Of a DNA stretch of 64,000 nucleotides, positions 47,878-59,397 are shown one piece after another; position 1 is the first letter of the stretch, and every line of letters starts with the position of its first letter. A model generated the notes under the pieces. That model made no database searches. It saw only the letters and a program-made list of their open reading frames with translations, and was not told the DNA's origin. Both the position numbers and the translations under genes were made by a program. The stretch spans positions 23,099,346 through 23,163,345 of the forward strand of contig CM024766.1 of assembly GCA_014218235.1 (NCBI GenBank). The letters run 5' to 3'. This DNA comes from Colocasia esculenta (lineage: Eukaryota > Streptophyta > Magnoliopsida > Alismatales > Araceae).

Positions 47878-49440
47878 GCGACCGCCTCCCCGCCGAGCAC
47901 GGGAGCAGTGCCACCTTTCCCTTCTTCCTCACCACTAGGTACGTGTCAGCTTCCATACATTAGTATGTTTGTTGTCTTGCAATTTATCGAACAATAGTGT
48001 GCTTAATTGTCTTCAACAGAGGTCCAGGGTCCGCATGCAGCAGCGGATGAGGGGGGCCCTCAGCTACCGGACGGAATCCATGCTGGATCTCCGGGTAAAG
48101 TTGATCAGTTCAATTTACTTTATTTTTATTGATGTTATACATTTCGACAACAAAATTATGTGTAATTGCAGGGGGAAGATAGATCCCGGTTCTGCTTCCC
48201 GTCATATTACGACGCTGGTCCATGCACATATTCCAGGACCAGTGGACACATGGCGAGAGTTTCCGGTGCCCGTCCGGGATCAGTTATTTGACATGTTCAC
48301 GGTATTTTTAAATCTTAGATAACTATCTGTCATTTATAATTACTATCCATGTTCGTGCAGAAAGCTGAGTAATTTCATTTCTTTACAGCGGAGGTTCACA
48401 TTCACGAGACCCGAGGATCTCCCTCGAGCTCGAGCCGTCTGGGAGTCTACTGCCCAGACTAATTTAAGAAAGTCGATGTGGGAGGCCCGGGACAAGGCGC
48501 AAAGATCACAGGCAATAGGGATCCTAGGGCTTGGCTTGATGACGGCCCTTCTTGGCTGAGGAAGGATTATTGGCAGTCCCTTTGTGAGCGATGGGCTGCT
48601 GGACCATGGCAGCAGCGGTCACAGGCGGCCATACGCAACAGATCAACTCATCCGGAGAAGAATGTGCATACTAGTGGGTCCATATCTTATGCGACCCACA
48701 GTCAAAAATTGGTAAGCATAATATTGTTCAATTGTTTAGTACATTGATTATTATTGTCAAACTAACTACGTCCGTTGAATTATAAGCATCACGAGCTCGA
48801 GCGTGCCCCTACCTTTCGCGAGTTATTTGATCGGACTCATAAGCGGAAGGGGACGGATGACTATGTTAGCGAGAGTGCCCGCACGATCGTTGTAAGTCAA
48901 CCTATAAATTTTGAATTCAATTATGATATTAAATTAATTTCTTTTTATTAATTTAATTTTAATTTATTTTGCAGGAGAGGTACGACAGGACGATGACGGA
49001 GCGTTATGCAGAGGGCACTCCTCAGCCAGACTTGGATGCAGAGGCTTGGGTCGAGGCAGCGGAGAGCCGAGGAAGGGCCGAGTGTACGGCTTTGGGGACA
49101 GCCTGGATACTCAACCAGTGTTGTCCTCATATGCCAGTTCGATCGCTCCTCCGGCACACGCGAGTTCATCTTCTGCGCCGCCCGTCAGTGGTGTAGAGGA
49201 CATTAGAGGCATCATTCGGGAGGAGCTACGTACAGAGCTACAGACCCAGCGGGAAGAGCTACAGACGCAGCGGGTAGAGCTGCAGGCGCAGCGGTTAGAC
49301 ATAGAGACGCAGCGGGCACATCTACAGACGCAGTTCAACGATATGCTTCAACAGTTCCTCTCAATAATGCAGGGAGTACGCCCCACACAGCCAGCAGCTC
49401 AGGTCAGTATTAGTATTAATTTCATATACTTAGGATTGGG

Positions 49441-52287
49441 TGCCGTTTTCTCCGACACGACCGGGTGGGTTAAAGCGACGTGTAGAAACTGACGGAATGC
49501 AATTTGGATCTCCGGATTGGCCTGGCCATTCAAACGACCGATCTAAAAACACCCAACTTCATATAAAAGCCTTAACACGCACAACCCGGGGGTCCAAAAT
49601 CCCAAATAGGGATCGGATCGACGTGCCGTTTTCTCCGACACGACCGGTGGGTTAAAGCGACGTGTAAAACTGACGGAATCCAATTTGGATCTCCGGATTG
49701 GCCTGGCCATTCAAACGACCGCTCTAAAAACACCCAACTTCATATAAAAGCCTTAACACACACAACCCGGGTGTCCAAAATCCCAAATAGGGATCGGATC
49801 GACGTGCCGTTTTCTCCGACACGACGGGGTGGGTTAAAGTGACGTGTAGAAACTGACGGAATCCAATTTGGATCTCCGGATTGGCCTGGCCATTCAAACG
49901 ACCGATCTAAAAACACCCAACTTCATATAAAAGCCTTAACACACACAACCCGGGGTCCAAAATCCCAAATAGGGATCGGATCGACGTGCCGTTTTCTCCG
50001 ACACGACCGGGTGGGTTAAAGCGACGTGTAGAAACTGACGGAATCCAATTTGGATCGCCGGATTGGCCTGGCCATTCAAACGACCGATCTAAAACACCCA
50101 AGTTTATTTAAAAGCCTAAAACACTCAACCCGGGGGTCCAAAATCCCAATAGGGATGGATCGACGTGCCGTTTTCTCCGACACGACCAGGTGTTAAAGCG
50201 ACGTGTAGAAACTGACGGAATCCAATTTGGATCTCCGGATTGGCTTGGCCATTCAAACGACCGATCTAAAAGCACCCAAGTTTATCTAAAAGCCTTAAAA
50301 CCTCAACCCGGGGGTCCAAAATCCCAAATAGGGATCGGATCGACGTGCCGTTTTCTCCGACACGACCGGGTGGGTTAAAGCGACGTGTAGAAACTGACGG
50401 AATCCAATTTGGATCTCCGGATTGGCCTGGCCATTCAAACGACCGATCTAAAAGCACCCAAGTTTATTTAAAAGCCTTAAAACACTCAACCCGGGGGTCC
50501 AAAATCCCAAATAGGGATGGATCGACGTGCCGTTTTCTCCGACACGACCAGGTGGGTTAAAGCGACGTGTAGAAGTGACGGAATCCAATTTGGATCTCCG
50601 GATTGGCCTGGCCATTCAAACGACCGATCTAAAAACACCCAACTTCATATAAAAGCCTTAACACGCACAACCCGGGGGTCCAAAATCCCAAATAGGGATC
50701 GAATCGACGTGCCGTTTTCTCCGACACGACCGGGTGGGTTAAAGCGACGTGTAGAAACTGACGGAATCCAATTTGGATCTCCGGATTGGCCTGGCCATTC
50801 AAACGACCGCTCTAAAAACACCCAACTTCATATAAAAGCCTTAACACGCACAACCCAGGGGTCCAAAATCCCAAATAGGGATCGGATCGATGTGCCGTTT
50901 TCTCCGACACGACGGGTGGGTTAAAGCGACGTGTAGAAACTGACGGAATCCAATTTGGATCTCCGGATTGGCCTGGCCATTCAAACGACCGATCTAAAAG
51001 CACCCAAGTTTATTTAAAAGCCTTAAAACACTCAACCCGGGGGTCCAAAATCCCAAATAGGGATTGGATCGACGTGCCGTTTTCTCCGACACGACCAGGT
51101 GGGTTAAAGCGACGTGTAGAAACTGACGGAATCCAATTTGGATCTCCGGATTGGCTTGGCCATTCAAACGACCGATCTAAAAGCACCCAAGTTTATCTAA
51201 AAGCCTTAAAACACTCACCCGGGGGTCCAAAATCCCAAATAGGGATCGGATCGACGTGCCGTTTTCTCCGACACGACCGGTGGGTTAACGACGTGTAGAA
51301 ACTGACGGAATCCAATTTGGATCTCCGGATTGGCCTCGCCATTCAAACGACCGATCTAAAAGCACCCAAGTTTATTTAAAAGCCTTAAAACACTCAACCC
51401 GGGGTCCAAAATCCCAAATAGGGATTGGATCGACGTGCCGTTTTCTCCGACACGACCAGGTGGGTTAAAGCGACGTGTAGAAAGTGACGGAATCCAATTT
51501 GGATCTCCGGATTGGCCTGGCCATTCAAACGACCGATCTAAAAACACCCAACTTCATATAAAAGCCTTAACACGCACAACCCGGGGGTCCAAAATCCCAA
51601 ATAGGGATCGGATCGACGTGCCGTTTTTCCGACACGACCGGGTGGTTAAAGCGACGTGTAGAAACTGACGGAATCCAATTTGGATCTCCGGATTGGCCTG
51701 GCCATTCAAACGACCGCTCTAAAAGCACCCAACTTCATATAAAAGCCTTAACACGCACAACCCGGGGTCCAAAATCCCAAATAGGGATCGGATCGACGTG
51801 CCGTTTTCTCCGACACGACCGGGTGGGTTAAAGCGACGTGTAGAAACTGACGGAATCCAATTTGGATCTCCGGATTGGCCTGGCCATTCAAACGACCGCT
51901 CTAAAAACACCCAACTTCATATAAAAGCCTTAACACACACAACCCGGGGGTCCAAAATCCAAATAGGGATCGGATCGACGTGCCGTTTTCTCCGACACGA
52001 CCGGTGGGTTAAAGCGACGTGTAGAAACTGACGGAATCCAATTTGGATCTCCGGATTGGCCTGGCCATTCAAACGACCGCTCTAAAAACACCCAACTTCA
52101 TATAAAAGCCTTAACACACACAACCCGGGGTCCAAAATCCCAAATAGGGATCGGATCGACGTGCCGTTTTCTCCGACACGACCGGGTGGGTTAAAGCGAC
52201 GTGTAGAAACTGACGGAATCCAATTTGGATCTCCGGATTGGTCTGGCCATTCAAACGACCGATCTAAAAACACCCAACTTCATATAA
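49441..52287 (+). repeat. 182-bp satellite array inside the last TNPA intron
   Basis: Fifteen full monomers and one partial start at 49441, 49624, 49805, 49987, 50166, 50346, 50528, 50710, 50893, 51075, 51257, 51436, 51619, 51799, 51981 and 52162. The length is 179-183 bp and similarity is high. Each begins TGCCGTTTTCTCCGACACGA and ends near GGGATCGGATCGACG. Two variants exist, CAACTTCATATAAAAG (A) and CAAGTTTATTTAAAAG (B), in the order AAABBBAABBBAAAAA. The array fills about 95% of intron 49403-52394. Its repeated ORFs of 60-77 codons are by-products. Confidence 0.97.
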
Positions 52288-52620
52288 CGGATCTAAAATA
52301 CTATTGTATCACAAGTTTTAAATTTCACTATTGAAAATAATGTATGTCTTTTATTTATTATAAATGTTTCTCATTTTAATTTGTTTTAATATAGGATCCA
52401 GCTCCAGACGATGACGAGGCAGGGACAGCAGATGATCCAGCAGATTTATCTTGATATTTGTATTCATTATTCTGTATGATTTTATATTTATTGTATGTTA
52501 TGATATTATGTTGATTGTGAGTATTTGTTAAATTTATGAATATTGTAGCAGGTTTGACATTGTAGCAGCAGGGTCCATAAACCATTTTTATTTCTTAATT
52601 TTTTTAAAAAAAATATGGTT

Positions 52621-53000
52621 TAATTTCCGACGGATTTACCGACGGTTTATTATCCGTCGGAATTACCGACCGAAATATCCGTCGGTAATTCCGTCGGAAT
52701 ATGCTGACAGATGTTTCCGACCGAAAATGTGTCAGCATTTACTGACCGGTATACCGACTTATTTACCGACGGATAACCGTCGGTAAATACCGACCGTTTT
52801 TCCGACCGATATATCCGTCGGAGTTACCGACCGAATTCCGACGGATATGTTATCCGTCGGAAATTTCTGACCATCTAGTTCCGACGGATCATTTCCGATG
52901 GGCTTTAGACGGAAATCGGTCGGAAGTTCTCATTTCGACGGTATTCCGTCGGATTTCCGACGGATTCCATCCGTCGGAAACTCCGCATTTTCTTGTAGTG
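52621..53000 (-). repeat. Right TIR and subterminal repeats of the CACTA element
   Basis: Dense TTCCGACGG and CCGTCGGAA words, many forming short palindromes, end in TTTTCTTGTAGTG. They mirror the left end. CCGACCGA variants are frequent here and absent on the left. Confidence 0.92.
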
Positions 53001-53003
53001 AAC

Positions 53004-56000
53004 ACCCTCCTCCGACTTCACACAAACACATACATAACCTTTGATCGGAAGAGGGATTACGCTGACAAACTTTCGTTATGGGTAGATATATCTGTGCAAT
53101 GCACAAATCTGGCAAACCATTCCACAAAGGTATCTTGAACATATTATACTTCACAAGGTAACAAGGTACTAATACTCATTACTTACAAGAGCTAAGTTTC
53201 TCTCTTTAACTTAATACATCAACAATTCAAAATAAAGCTACTAAACTATGCTACTTTTTTCTTCATCTCTTCATCGTTCGCAGCGGAATTGAGATTCATG
53301 TGTAGCTGAGATTATACACACCTTCAATCTGAAAGGGTTGGAAGAAACAAAAGCATGAGTCGAAAGGACTCAGTAGGTATAAGTAAACATAGCGTAGAAG
53401 ATTCATTTGCAGAACTGAATGAATATTCAAATAGTGCATACGTGGATCAAAACATAATTGCTCATGAATTTCATACTTAACATAAACATATAGCCCAAGT
53501 TAATTTCATGACGGGCTCAAATGAATATCAGAACAAAAGTCATATTTGTCTTTCAAATTCATATCATAACTTGATTTCGGAACAAACTTGACAGGCATCA
53601 CTGCTCTCAAGAGGTTACTATATAATCGTAATTACATCCTCCGTGCCTAGGCAATTACAGCACCTTGGATCTTGTTCATTGCGCAAGAACGGGGTATAAT
53701 TTTTTTATTACCCACCATCGTCAGTCCATTGACTTGGATTTACATACGTACAAACTGTCGCCCTCAGCTGATCACAAGTAGCGGATGCTACTACAAGTGA
53801 TCCTAAACCCTCTTTTGAAGAGAGCACTGTCTTCATATCATAAACTTCTTTTCATGAGCATAACGGAAATGAAAAATTCAAAGGTAGTTTTGGTTGAGAA
53901 TTAATACAAATATCTTAGTGACAAAGTAGCTCAGAGTTCAAGAGTATAAGAAAGACAATTAGCTGAGACAGGGTTATGACTCAAGCCAATAACTTCAGAA
54001 GATTTGAATCATATAAGAATCCAAAAGAAAATGAAGATCCATAATGGTCATCACAAATTATTCACATCTCATGAGGTGTTCAAACATATGAACTCTCAAG
54101 TGGTCAAGTTTTATAACCTCAGTTACCGAATACTGAAGAATAGACTCAATCGAAGTACTATTCGTAATTACCAACTTTAATAATAACTTAAGGGAGATTA
54201 AGGTACATAATGTGGGTAAACTTTATAGTAGTATGACAGTAAATACCAAGGTAAATGAGAGGGTAACTTCCTTGGCTTTTGGGATAAAGTTTTAGCATAG
54301 ATCTAGACATGAAAGAGTGCAGAAATTCAATTCAGGGTTGTACCTGTCGACAGCCAAGAAGGGCCTGTCGACAGATGGCTGCAGACAAAGCTTTAGCTTG
54401 CTGGACGGTATGTATCTGTCGACAGAAACAAGATGGCTGCCGATAGCTACACATAGTCCCAGTTTCTTTGGGTTCAGGAAAAACTGGTCTGTCGACAACT
54501 ATGTGCTGCTTGTCGACAGCCGCCTGTTCCTCAGTCATAAGTGACTTTGAATGCACTCTAAACATGCTGACCATGGAACCTATGAATCTAGGCATGATGT
54601 ATATCAAATAGAAAAGTTTAATTATAGTTCGCACAATGGTTTATAACCCGAACTAGCGAGACGAAACGAGAAGTTTGCAATTCAAGCTTGTCTAGCTAGA
54701 CACTAGACATAGAATATTGTTGGAAGTGTAGTCTTGATAGCAATGGATTATTGGGAGATTCTTACAAGATGGACACTAAAACACAAGATATTTAATGTTC
54801 CAAATCAAGATGAGGTACAAATATCCGAATGGAAAGAAATCACAATATTCTAGGATATCGAAATTTCTAGCAAAACTCTATAACATAAACTTGGATCATG
54901 GGTGGAAGAAGCAGCTAGAAACCTACTTAATCTGTAAGAGGAGTGGAGATTCTTCTTTGGTAATCACATAGTTCCAAAGGTAATTAGGGAATCAACAAAA
55001 GTTTAGAGTTACAATCACATATACAGATTAAACCAAGATTGGTCTATATGGTCAAAGGCCACTTGTGTAAGGCCATGATCTTTCTAACCAGAGCAGTGGG
55101 TAGAAGTATGAGGAGGAGATAGGAACCTACTTGATCTTGGAGGATAAAACCTTTTCCTCAAAAGCTCACGGCTAATGGAAGAATGGGATGCAGTCGTTGC
55201 AGTCCACAGGCAGTTACAACTTGGGGCTCGCAAGCAGTGGAAACATCAACTTCAGCAGCAGGGCCTTCCTCAAAGCAACGGCGCCAACAACACTCCCCTC
55301 AGAAGAGATGCTCAGTGCAACAGAAATGGAAGAAAGAAGAGTTTAAACATCTGCCACTGGGTAGTTTTTATAGTTCTTCCAGGTTTCATATAGGCCAGCA
55401 CGTCAGCCGCACAGGTGTTGAGGTAAAAACCTCATTCCTCCGCCCACAGCCACGCCTCCCATGCATACACTCTCTTGGTACACGCAAGTAACCTTAATGA
55501 TAGCCCAACCCCTTAGCTAAGCCTTATCCTAATGTGTGTTGGCTTCTCCTAAGCTTCACACATAGCTCCGGGAAAAACCCAGAAAAATTCCTGCCGTAAA
55601 TAGCCCAAAAATCAGCTGGGCCAAAGATCTTTATGTTTAGGTGTCCAAATGATATCCGCTTAACTTGAAATTTCAACCATAGACTAATAGGAAGGTTTTA
55701 CAAATTTTCATGATTTTTATTTAATTTTTAGAATTTATTTTCTACTGGATAAAAAATCACCCCAAAAATAGTTGCGTCAGTTTAATCTCTAAATCCGTAT
55801 GCCAAAAATTCCGAATAATTATATTTTTAATATCTCCACAATTTTCTAAGAATTATGGTGTTCTCAGATTTTATTTTCGTTACAGTTTTCCGGTGTCGCC
55901 CTATCGGGGTGTGTACGACCAAAAGTAGTACCTGGGTATGATAAAGTGTCTTAAACATACCCTTAATCTTAAATATCATAATTTAAACCTAATCGGTTTG

Positions 56001-56054
56001 CATAAACAAGAATTTCTAAGCAAATCATGGTATTTAAAATTTGAGGGCATTACA
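53004..56054 (-). repeat. Solo Tekay-type LTR inside copia D, split by CACTA
   Basis: The LTR begins TGTAAC at 30643-30648, is split by the CACTA element, resumes ACCCTCCTCC at 53004 and ends GGGCATTACA at 56054, about 3.06 kb in all. It interrupts the copia RNase H between FVRERVA and ATELVV. The flanking copies share CAACC but with two extra bases on the right, so the target duplication is imperfect. The conserved CCTAGGCAATTA block is at about 53645-53660. TATA-like ACTATAAAAAC is at 55363-55373 (minus). No gene inside. Confidence 0.85.
54344..54519. repeat. Paired CTGTCGACAG palindromes in the solo LTR
   Basis: Starts are 54344 and 54365, 54416 and 54437 (the second decayed to CTGCCGATAG), 54489 (CTGTCGACAA) and 54510 (TTGTCGACAG). 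Every pair is 21 bp apart and pairs repeat every 72-73 bp. It is the same word and spacing as copia C, in an unrelated element. Confidence 0.88.
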
Positions 56055-59000
56055 TGCAACCCGTTCTCGAACAAAGTGGAAATCAATTTCCACATGCTTA
56101 GTACGTGCATGAAAGACAGGGTTGGCTGCTAGGTAGGTTGCCCCAATATTGTCGCACCAGAGAACAGGAGGTGGAGTAGAGAAGCCAAGTTCTTTTAAAA
56201 GAGACACCAGCCATAAGAGCTCAGCAGTAGTGTTTGCCATCGCTTTATATTCAGCCTCTGTACTGGAATGCGAGACAGTGGGTTGTATCTTGGAGCTCCA
56301 TAAGATTAAGTTGCGACCGAGGAAGACTGAGTAGCCACCAGTGGACCGCTGATCCTGGGCGGACCCTGCCCAGTCGGCGTCACTGAAAGCATGAAGTTGA
56401 TGAGGTGAGTGGTGATGTAGAAGTAGCCCATAGGTGGAGGTACCTTGAAGATAGCGTAAGATTTGTTTAACATGCGCCCAGTCCTGGGTAGTGGGTGCAT
56501 GCATGTGTTGTTAAGCTTGATTGACAGCAAAGGAGAGTCCGACAGACGTAGGCATACTGGAGAGCTCCAACCATGCTGCGGTACTGCTGAGCATCCTCAA
56601 AAGGGGAAGCCAATGAAGGATCTTCAGATTTTGTGCTTGCCATAGGTGTGGAGTTTGGTCGTGCACTGGCCATCCGTGTGCGGTGGAGAACGTCGGTGAT
56701 GTACTTGGTCTGAATGAGCAAGCAGCCAGACGGATGAGGAAGCATCTCAATGTCGAGAAAGAAGAGAGCGGGACCGAGATCCCGTATGGAAAACTCCTGA
56801 GCAAGTGCGTGGATAAGAGCGGAGACGCCCCCGTGATCGTTGCCGGTTACAAGGATATCATCCACATAAACCAAGATAAAAATCTTGGAGGGTCCATGGC
56901 AGCGAAAGAAGAGAGACGTGTCTGTCTTAGAACCTGTAAAGTGTTGATGAAGAAGCCAGGTACTCAGGCATTTAAACCAGGCTCGGGGTGCTTGGCGTAG
57001 ACCATAGAGAGACCGACGTAAGTGACAGACATGATCCGGCAGCTGAGGATGAGTAAATCCAGGTGGTTGTTCCATAAACACAGATTCCTCCAAGTCACCA
57101 TGGAGAAAGGCATTAGAAACATCGAGCTGCCGAAGAGGCCAGTTAGAGCTGACGGCGATGGCCAAGAAAAGAGGCACCATGGTAATTTTGACAACGGGGC
57201 TGAACGTATCAAAGCAGTCAACTCCAGGGAGTTGATGGAAACCTTTGGCAACAAGACATGCTTTATGGCGTTCGATGGTCCCATCAGCTCGCTATTTTAC
57301 CTTGAACGCCCATTTGCACCCGAGGACATTCATTGTGGCATCTCGAGGAACAAGTGTCCAAGTGCCATTGCGTAGAAGGGCATCAAACTCCACGGCCATC
57401 GCTGCACGCCAAGCAGGTGCTTTGACGGCCTCGGAAAAACATGTGGGCTCTGGAATTGCAGCAGTGAGAAAAGTGGCTAGTGAAGAACACAAGGCGGAGT
57501 GCTGGAGTGCTGAGGGTGGATGATCTCCAGGAGCCTCAGGTAATGATTGAATAGTGTGCTCATAAATATCCTGGAGAGACCTGGTGCGGGGAGGAGGATC
57601 TGTGGGCAGCTCGGATGAGATAGAAGGGCCACACGGTGTTGGCTCAGCATGATCCAACAGTGGACTGTCAGGAGAAGCTAGTGGAAACGAGCGCTTGTTA
57701 GGAGAGCACAGTGGCAGGTTGGCTGGATGGGGGCTCGGAGGACAGCGTGGTGCAAGCATCCGAGGTCCTGTGGGGCAAGGAGGAGCCCTGATAGCAGATG
57801 ACGGTGCCAGGGGAATGAGAACACCACCAGTAGGTACCGGCCCGAGAAGACCATCTACAGGATCTAGAGAGCCAGAGCGACCTGCAAAAGGGAAAACTCC
57901 TTCATCGAAGATAACGTCTCGAGAAACATAAATGCGACCGGTGACAGGATTGAGGCAACGATAACCAAGGTGATTGGAGCTATAACCGACAAACACACAA
58001 TGCTCCAATCGGGGGCTTAGTTTGGTGGAGGTGTAGGATGTAGCCAGGGATAACATGCACACCCAAAGATGCGTAGGAAGGTATAATCTGGGTGTTTGCC
58101 AAAAAGGGTATGATGAGGGGCATCCATATGAAGTAGTGGAGTAGGAAGACGATTAATGAGGTATACGGATGTATGAATAGCCTCATCCCAAAAACGAGAT
58201 GGGACAGAGGCGTGAAGGAGCATAGCAAGGGCAGACTCAATGATATGCCGATGTTTCCATTCGGCCGTGCCATTTTGCTGAGGAGTGTGGGGGCAAGAAA
58301 CCTAATGCAGAATCCCAGCGGAATCCAGGTGTGGTCGGAGGGCCTAAAACTCGCCACCCCAGTCGGCATGAAAAATTTTGATTTTTCGATTAAGGAGGCG
58401 CTCAACATGATGCTGAAAGCATAGAAAAGTTGCACATACATCTGATTTGAGATGGAGAGGAAATATCCATGTGAAGCGGCTATAATCATCAATAAACAAA
58501 ACATAATATTTGTGACCACAGTGAGAAATTTCTGGCGCAGGACCCCAAACATCAGCATAGATAAGGTCTAGAGGACCCGCCGAACGCGAGGTGGACCGGG
58601 GAAAAGGGAGCCGATGAGACTTGGCTTGCATACACGCATGACATAGAGAAGATGTAGAAGATAAGCAGGGAAGACCATAGGTGGATAAAACACGGTGGAC
58701 AGTCCGGATAGCAGGATGACCCAGTCGTGCATGCCAAGAGGAGGAAGCAAGCGCGCTGGTGACTACAAGTGCAGAGGGCGTGGGTGGTGGCGTCACAGAG
58801 GATTGGCGTGGCGGTAGATGTATGCGATACAGGCCATGAGCATCAAGATGTCTGCGCGTCAAAACCGTCCCCGACTGGCGATCCTTGACAAGACAAAAAG
58901 AGGGATGGAATTCAAAAAGGATATTATTATCCTTGGCCAGTTGATGAACAGAAAGAAGGTTGCAAGTAAGTTTAGGAACATGCAAAATGTTTTTTAAGAT

Positions 59001-59329
59001 AAGGGGGCGAGAGAGAGAGGGAAGCGTTGTGCATCCACGGTTAAGAATCCGCAAACCTGTATCGTTCCCAACTCGTACCGTATCCGAGCCATGGTATGAA
59101 GATGTCGTCAGGAGCTGGCCATAGTCAGGAGTGACATGATGTGTAGCACCCGAGTCAGGGTGCCATGCCGATGGCGAGGCGGGTGGGCCAGAGGTCGCCG
59201 TCATGGCAGCAAAGGATGTCCCGGGCAGTAGAGGTAGAGTTGGCGTTGTAATCTTTTATTACGATGGTTGAGAGCGTGGTCCTCCAGCAAACTGTTGATT
59301 AAAGCGTTCCGGGCACTCGTGGGCATAGT
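56055..59329 (-). pseudogene. Copia D polyprotein (Ale/Retrofit-like): knuckle, PR, INT, RT, RNase H
   Basis: On the minus strand: knuckle end YAHECPERF (about 59325-59290), protease HPDSGATHHVTPDYG (about 59170-59120), GAG-pre-integrase WHARLGHPAIRTVHRV, and integrase core DLIYADVWGPAP to FIDDYSRFTWIF, ending near 58000. Then RT with GCKWAFKVK, NAFLHGDLEESVFMEQPPGF and catalytic YVDD at 56857-56868. RNase H is at about 56440-56060 ([49 protein letters not shown]). It has a stop after FKVK near 57292, another near 58340 and frameshifts. The last 47 codons are displaced to 30496-30642. Its gag is cut by element E at 59329. Confidence 0.92.
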
Positions 59330-59363
59330 TGTAAGGCCCTTCAATTTCACCTGTTGCTTAAGA

Positions 59364-59397
<34 letters not shown>

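Larger units (their letters stand above)
47495..52454 (+). pseudogene. CACTA TNPA-type gene (plant transposase Ptta/En/Spm domain)
   Basis: Proposed exons: 47495-47567, 47654-47692, 47778-47815, 47879-47938, 48020-48094, 48172-48301, 48389-48711, 48787-48891, 48975-49402 and 52395-52454. The N-terminus is Ser/Pro-rich. The conserved domain has DTWREFPVPVRDQLFDMFT, RRFTFTRPEDLPRARAVWE, HTSGSISYATHSQKL and GTPQPDLDAEAWVEA, then GRVYGFGDSLDT. A coiled coil of ELQTQRE heptads is encoded by 21-bp DNA repeats (49223-49340). The last exon encodes DPAPDDDEAGTADDPADLS and stop. Frameshifts lie near 48200, 48500 and 49062. In En/Spm this protein binds subterminal repeats and aids transposition. The last intron holds a satellite array. 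Confidence 0.88.
30649..53000 (+). mobile_element. CACTA (En/Spm) DNA transposon, 22.35 kb, with nested copia C
   Basis: The left end is CACCACAAGAAAA (one change from the canonical CACTACAAGAAAA) and the right end is TTTTCTTGTAGTG. Both sides carry the 3-bp target duplication AAC (30646-30648 and 53001-53003). Dense CCGACGG words form the subterminal repeats. It contains a TNP2-type transposase gene and a TNPA-type gene, both on the plus strand and both broken. Without copia C it is about 13.5 kb. It lies after base 6 of a solo LTR, so it is younger than that LTR. Confidence 0.95.

Noticed and set aside
49440..52273. Series of similar 60-135 codon ORFs on both strands
   Set aside because: They repeat with the 182-bp satellite and change frame with monomer indels; the array lies within an intron of TNPA.
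53161..54340. Promoter or host gene in the AT-rich part of the right-hand solo LTR
   Set aside because: Layout matches the AT-rich middle of other Tekay LTRs; no ORF or splice pattern supports a gene.
55175..55491. Gln-rich ORFs in the right-hand solo LTR
   Set aside because: No protein family match; the position corresponds to non-coding leader sequence in related LTRs.
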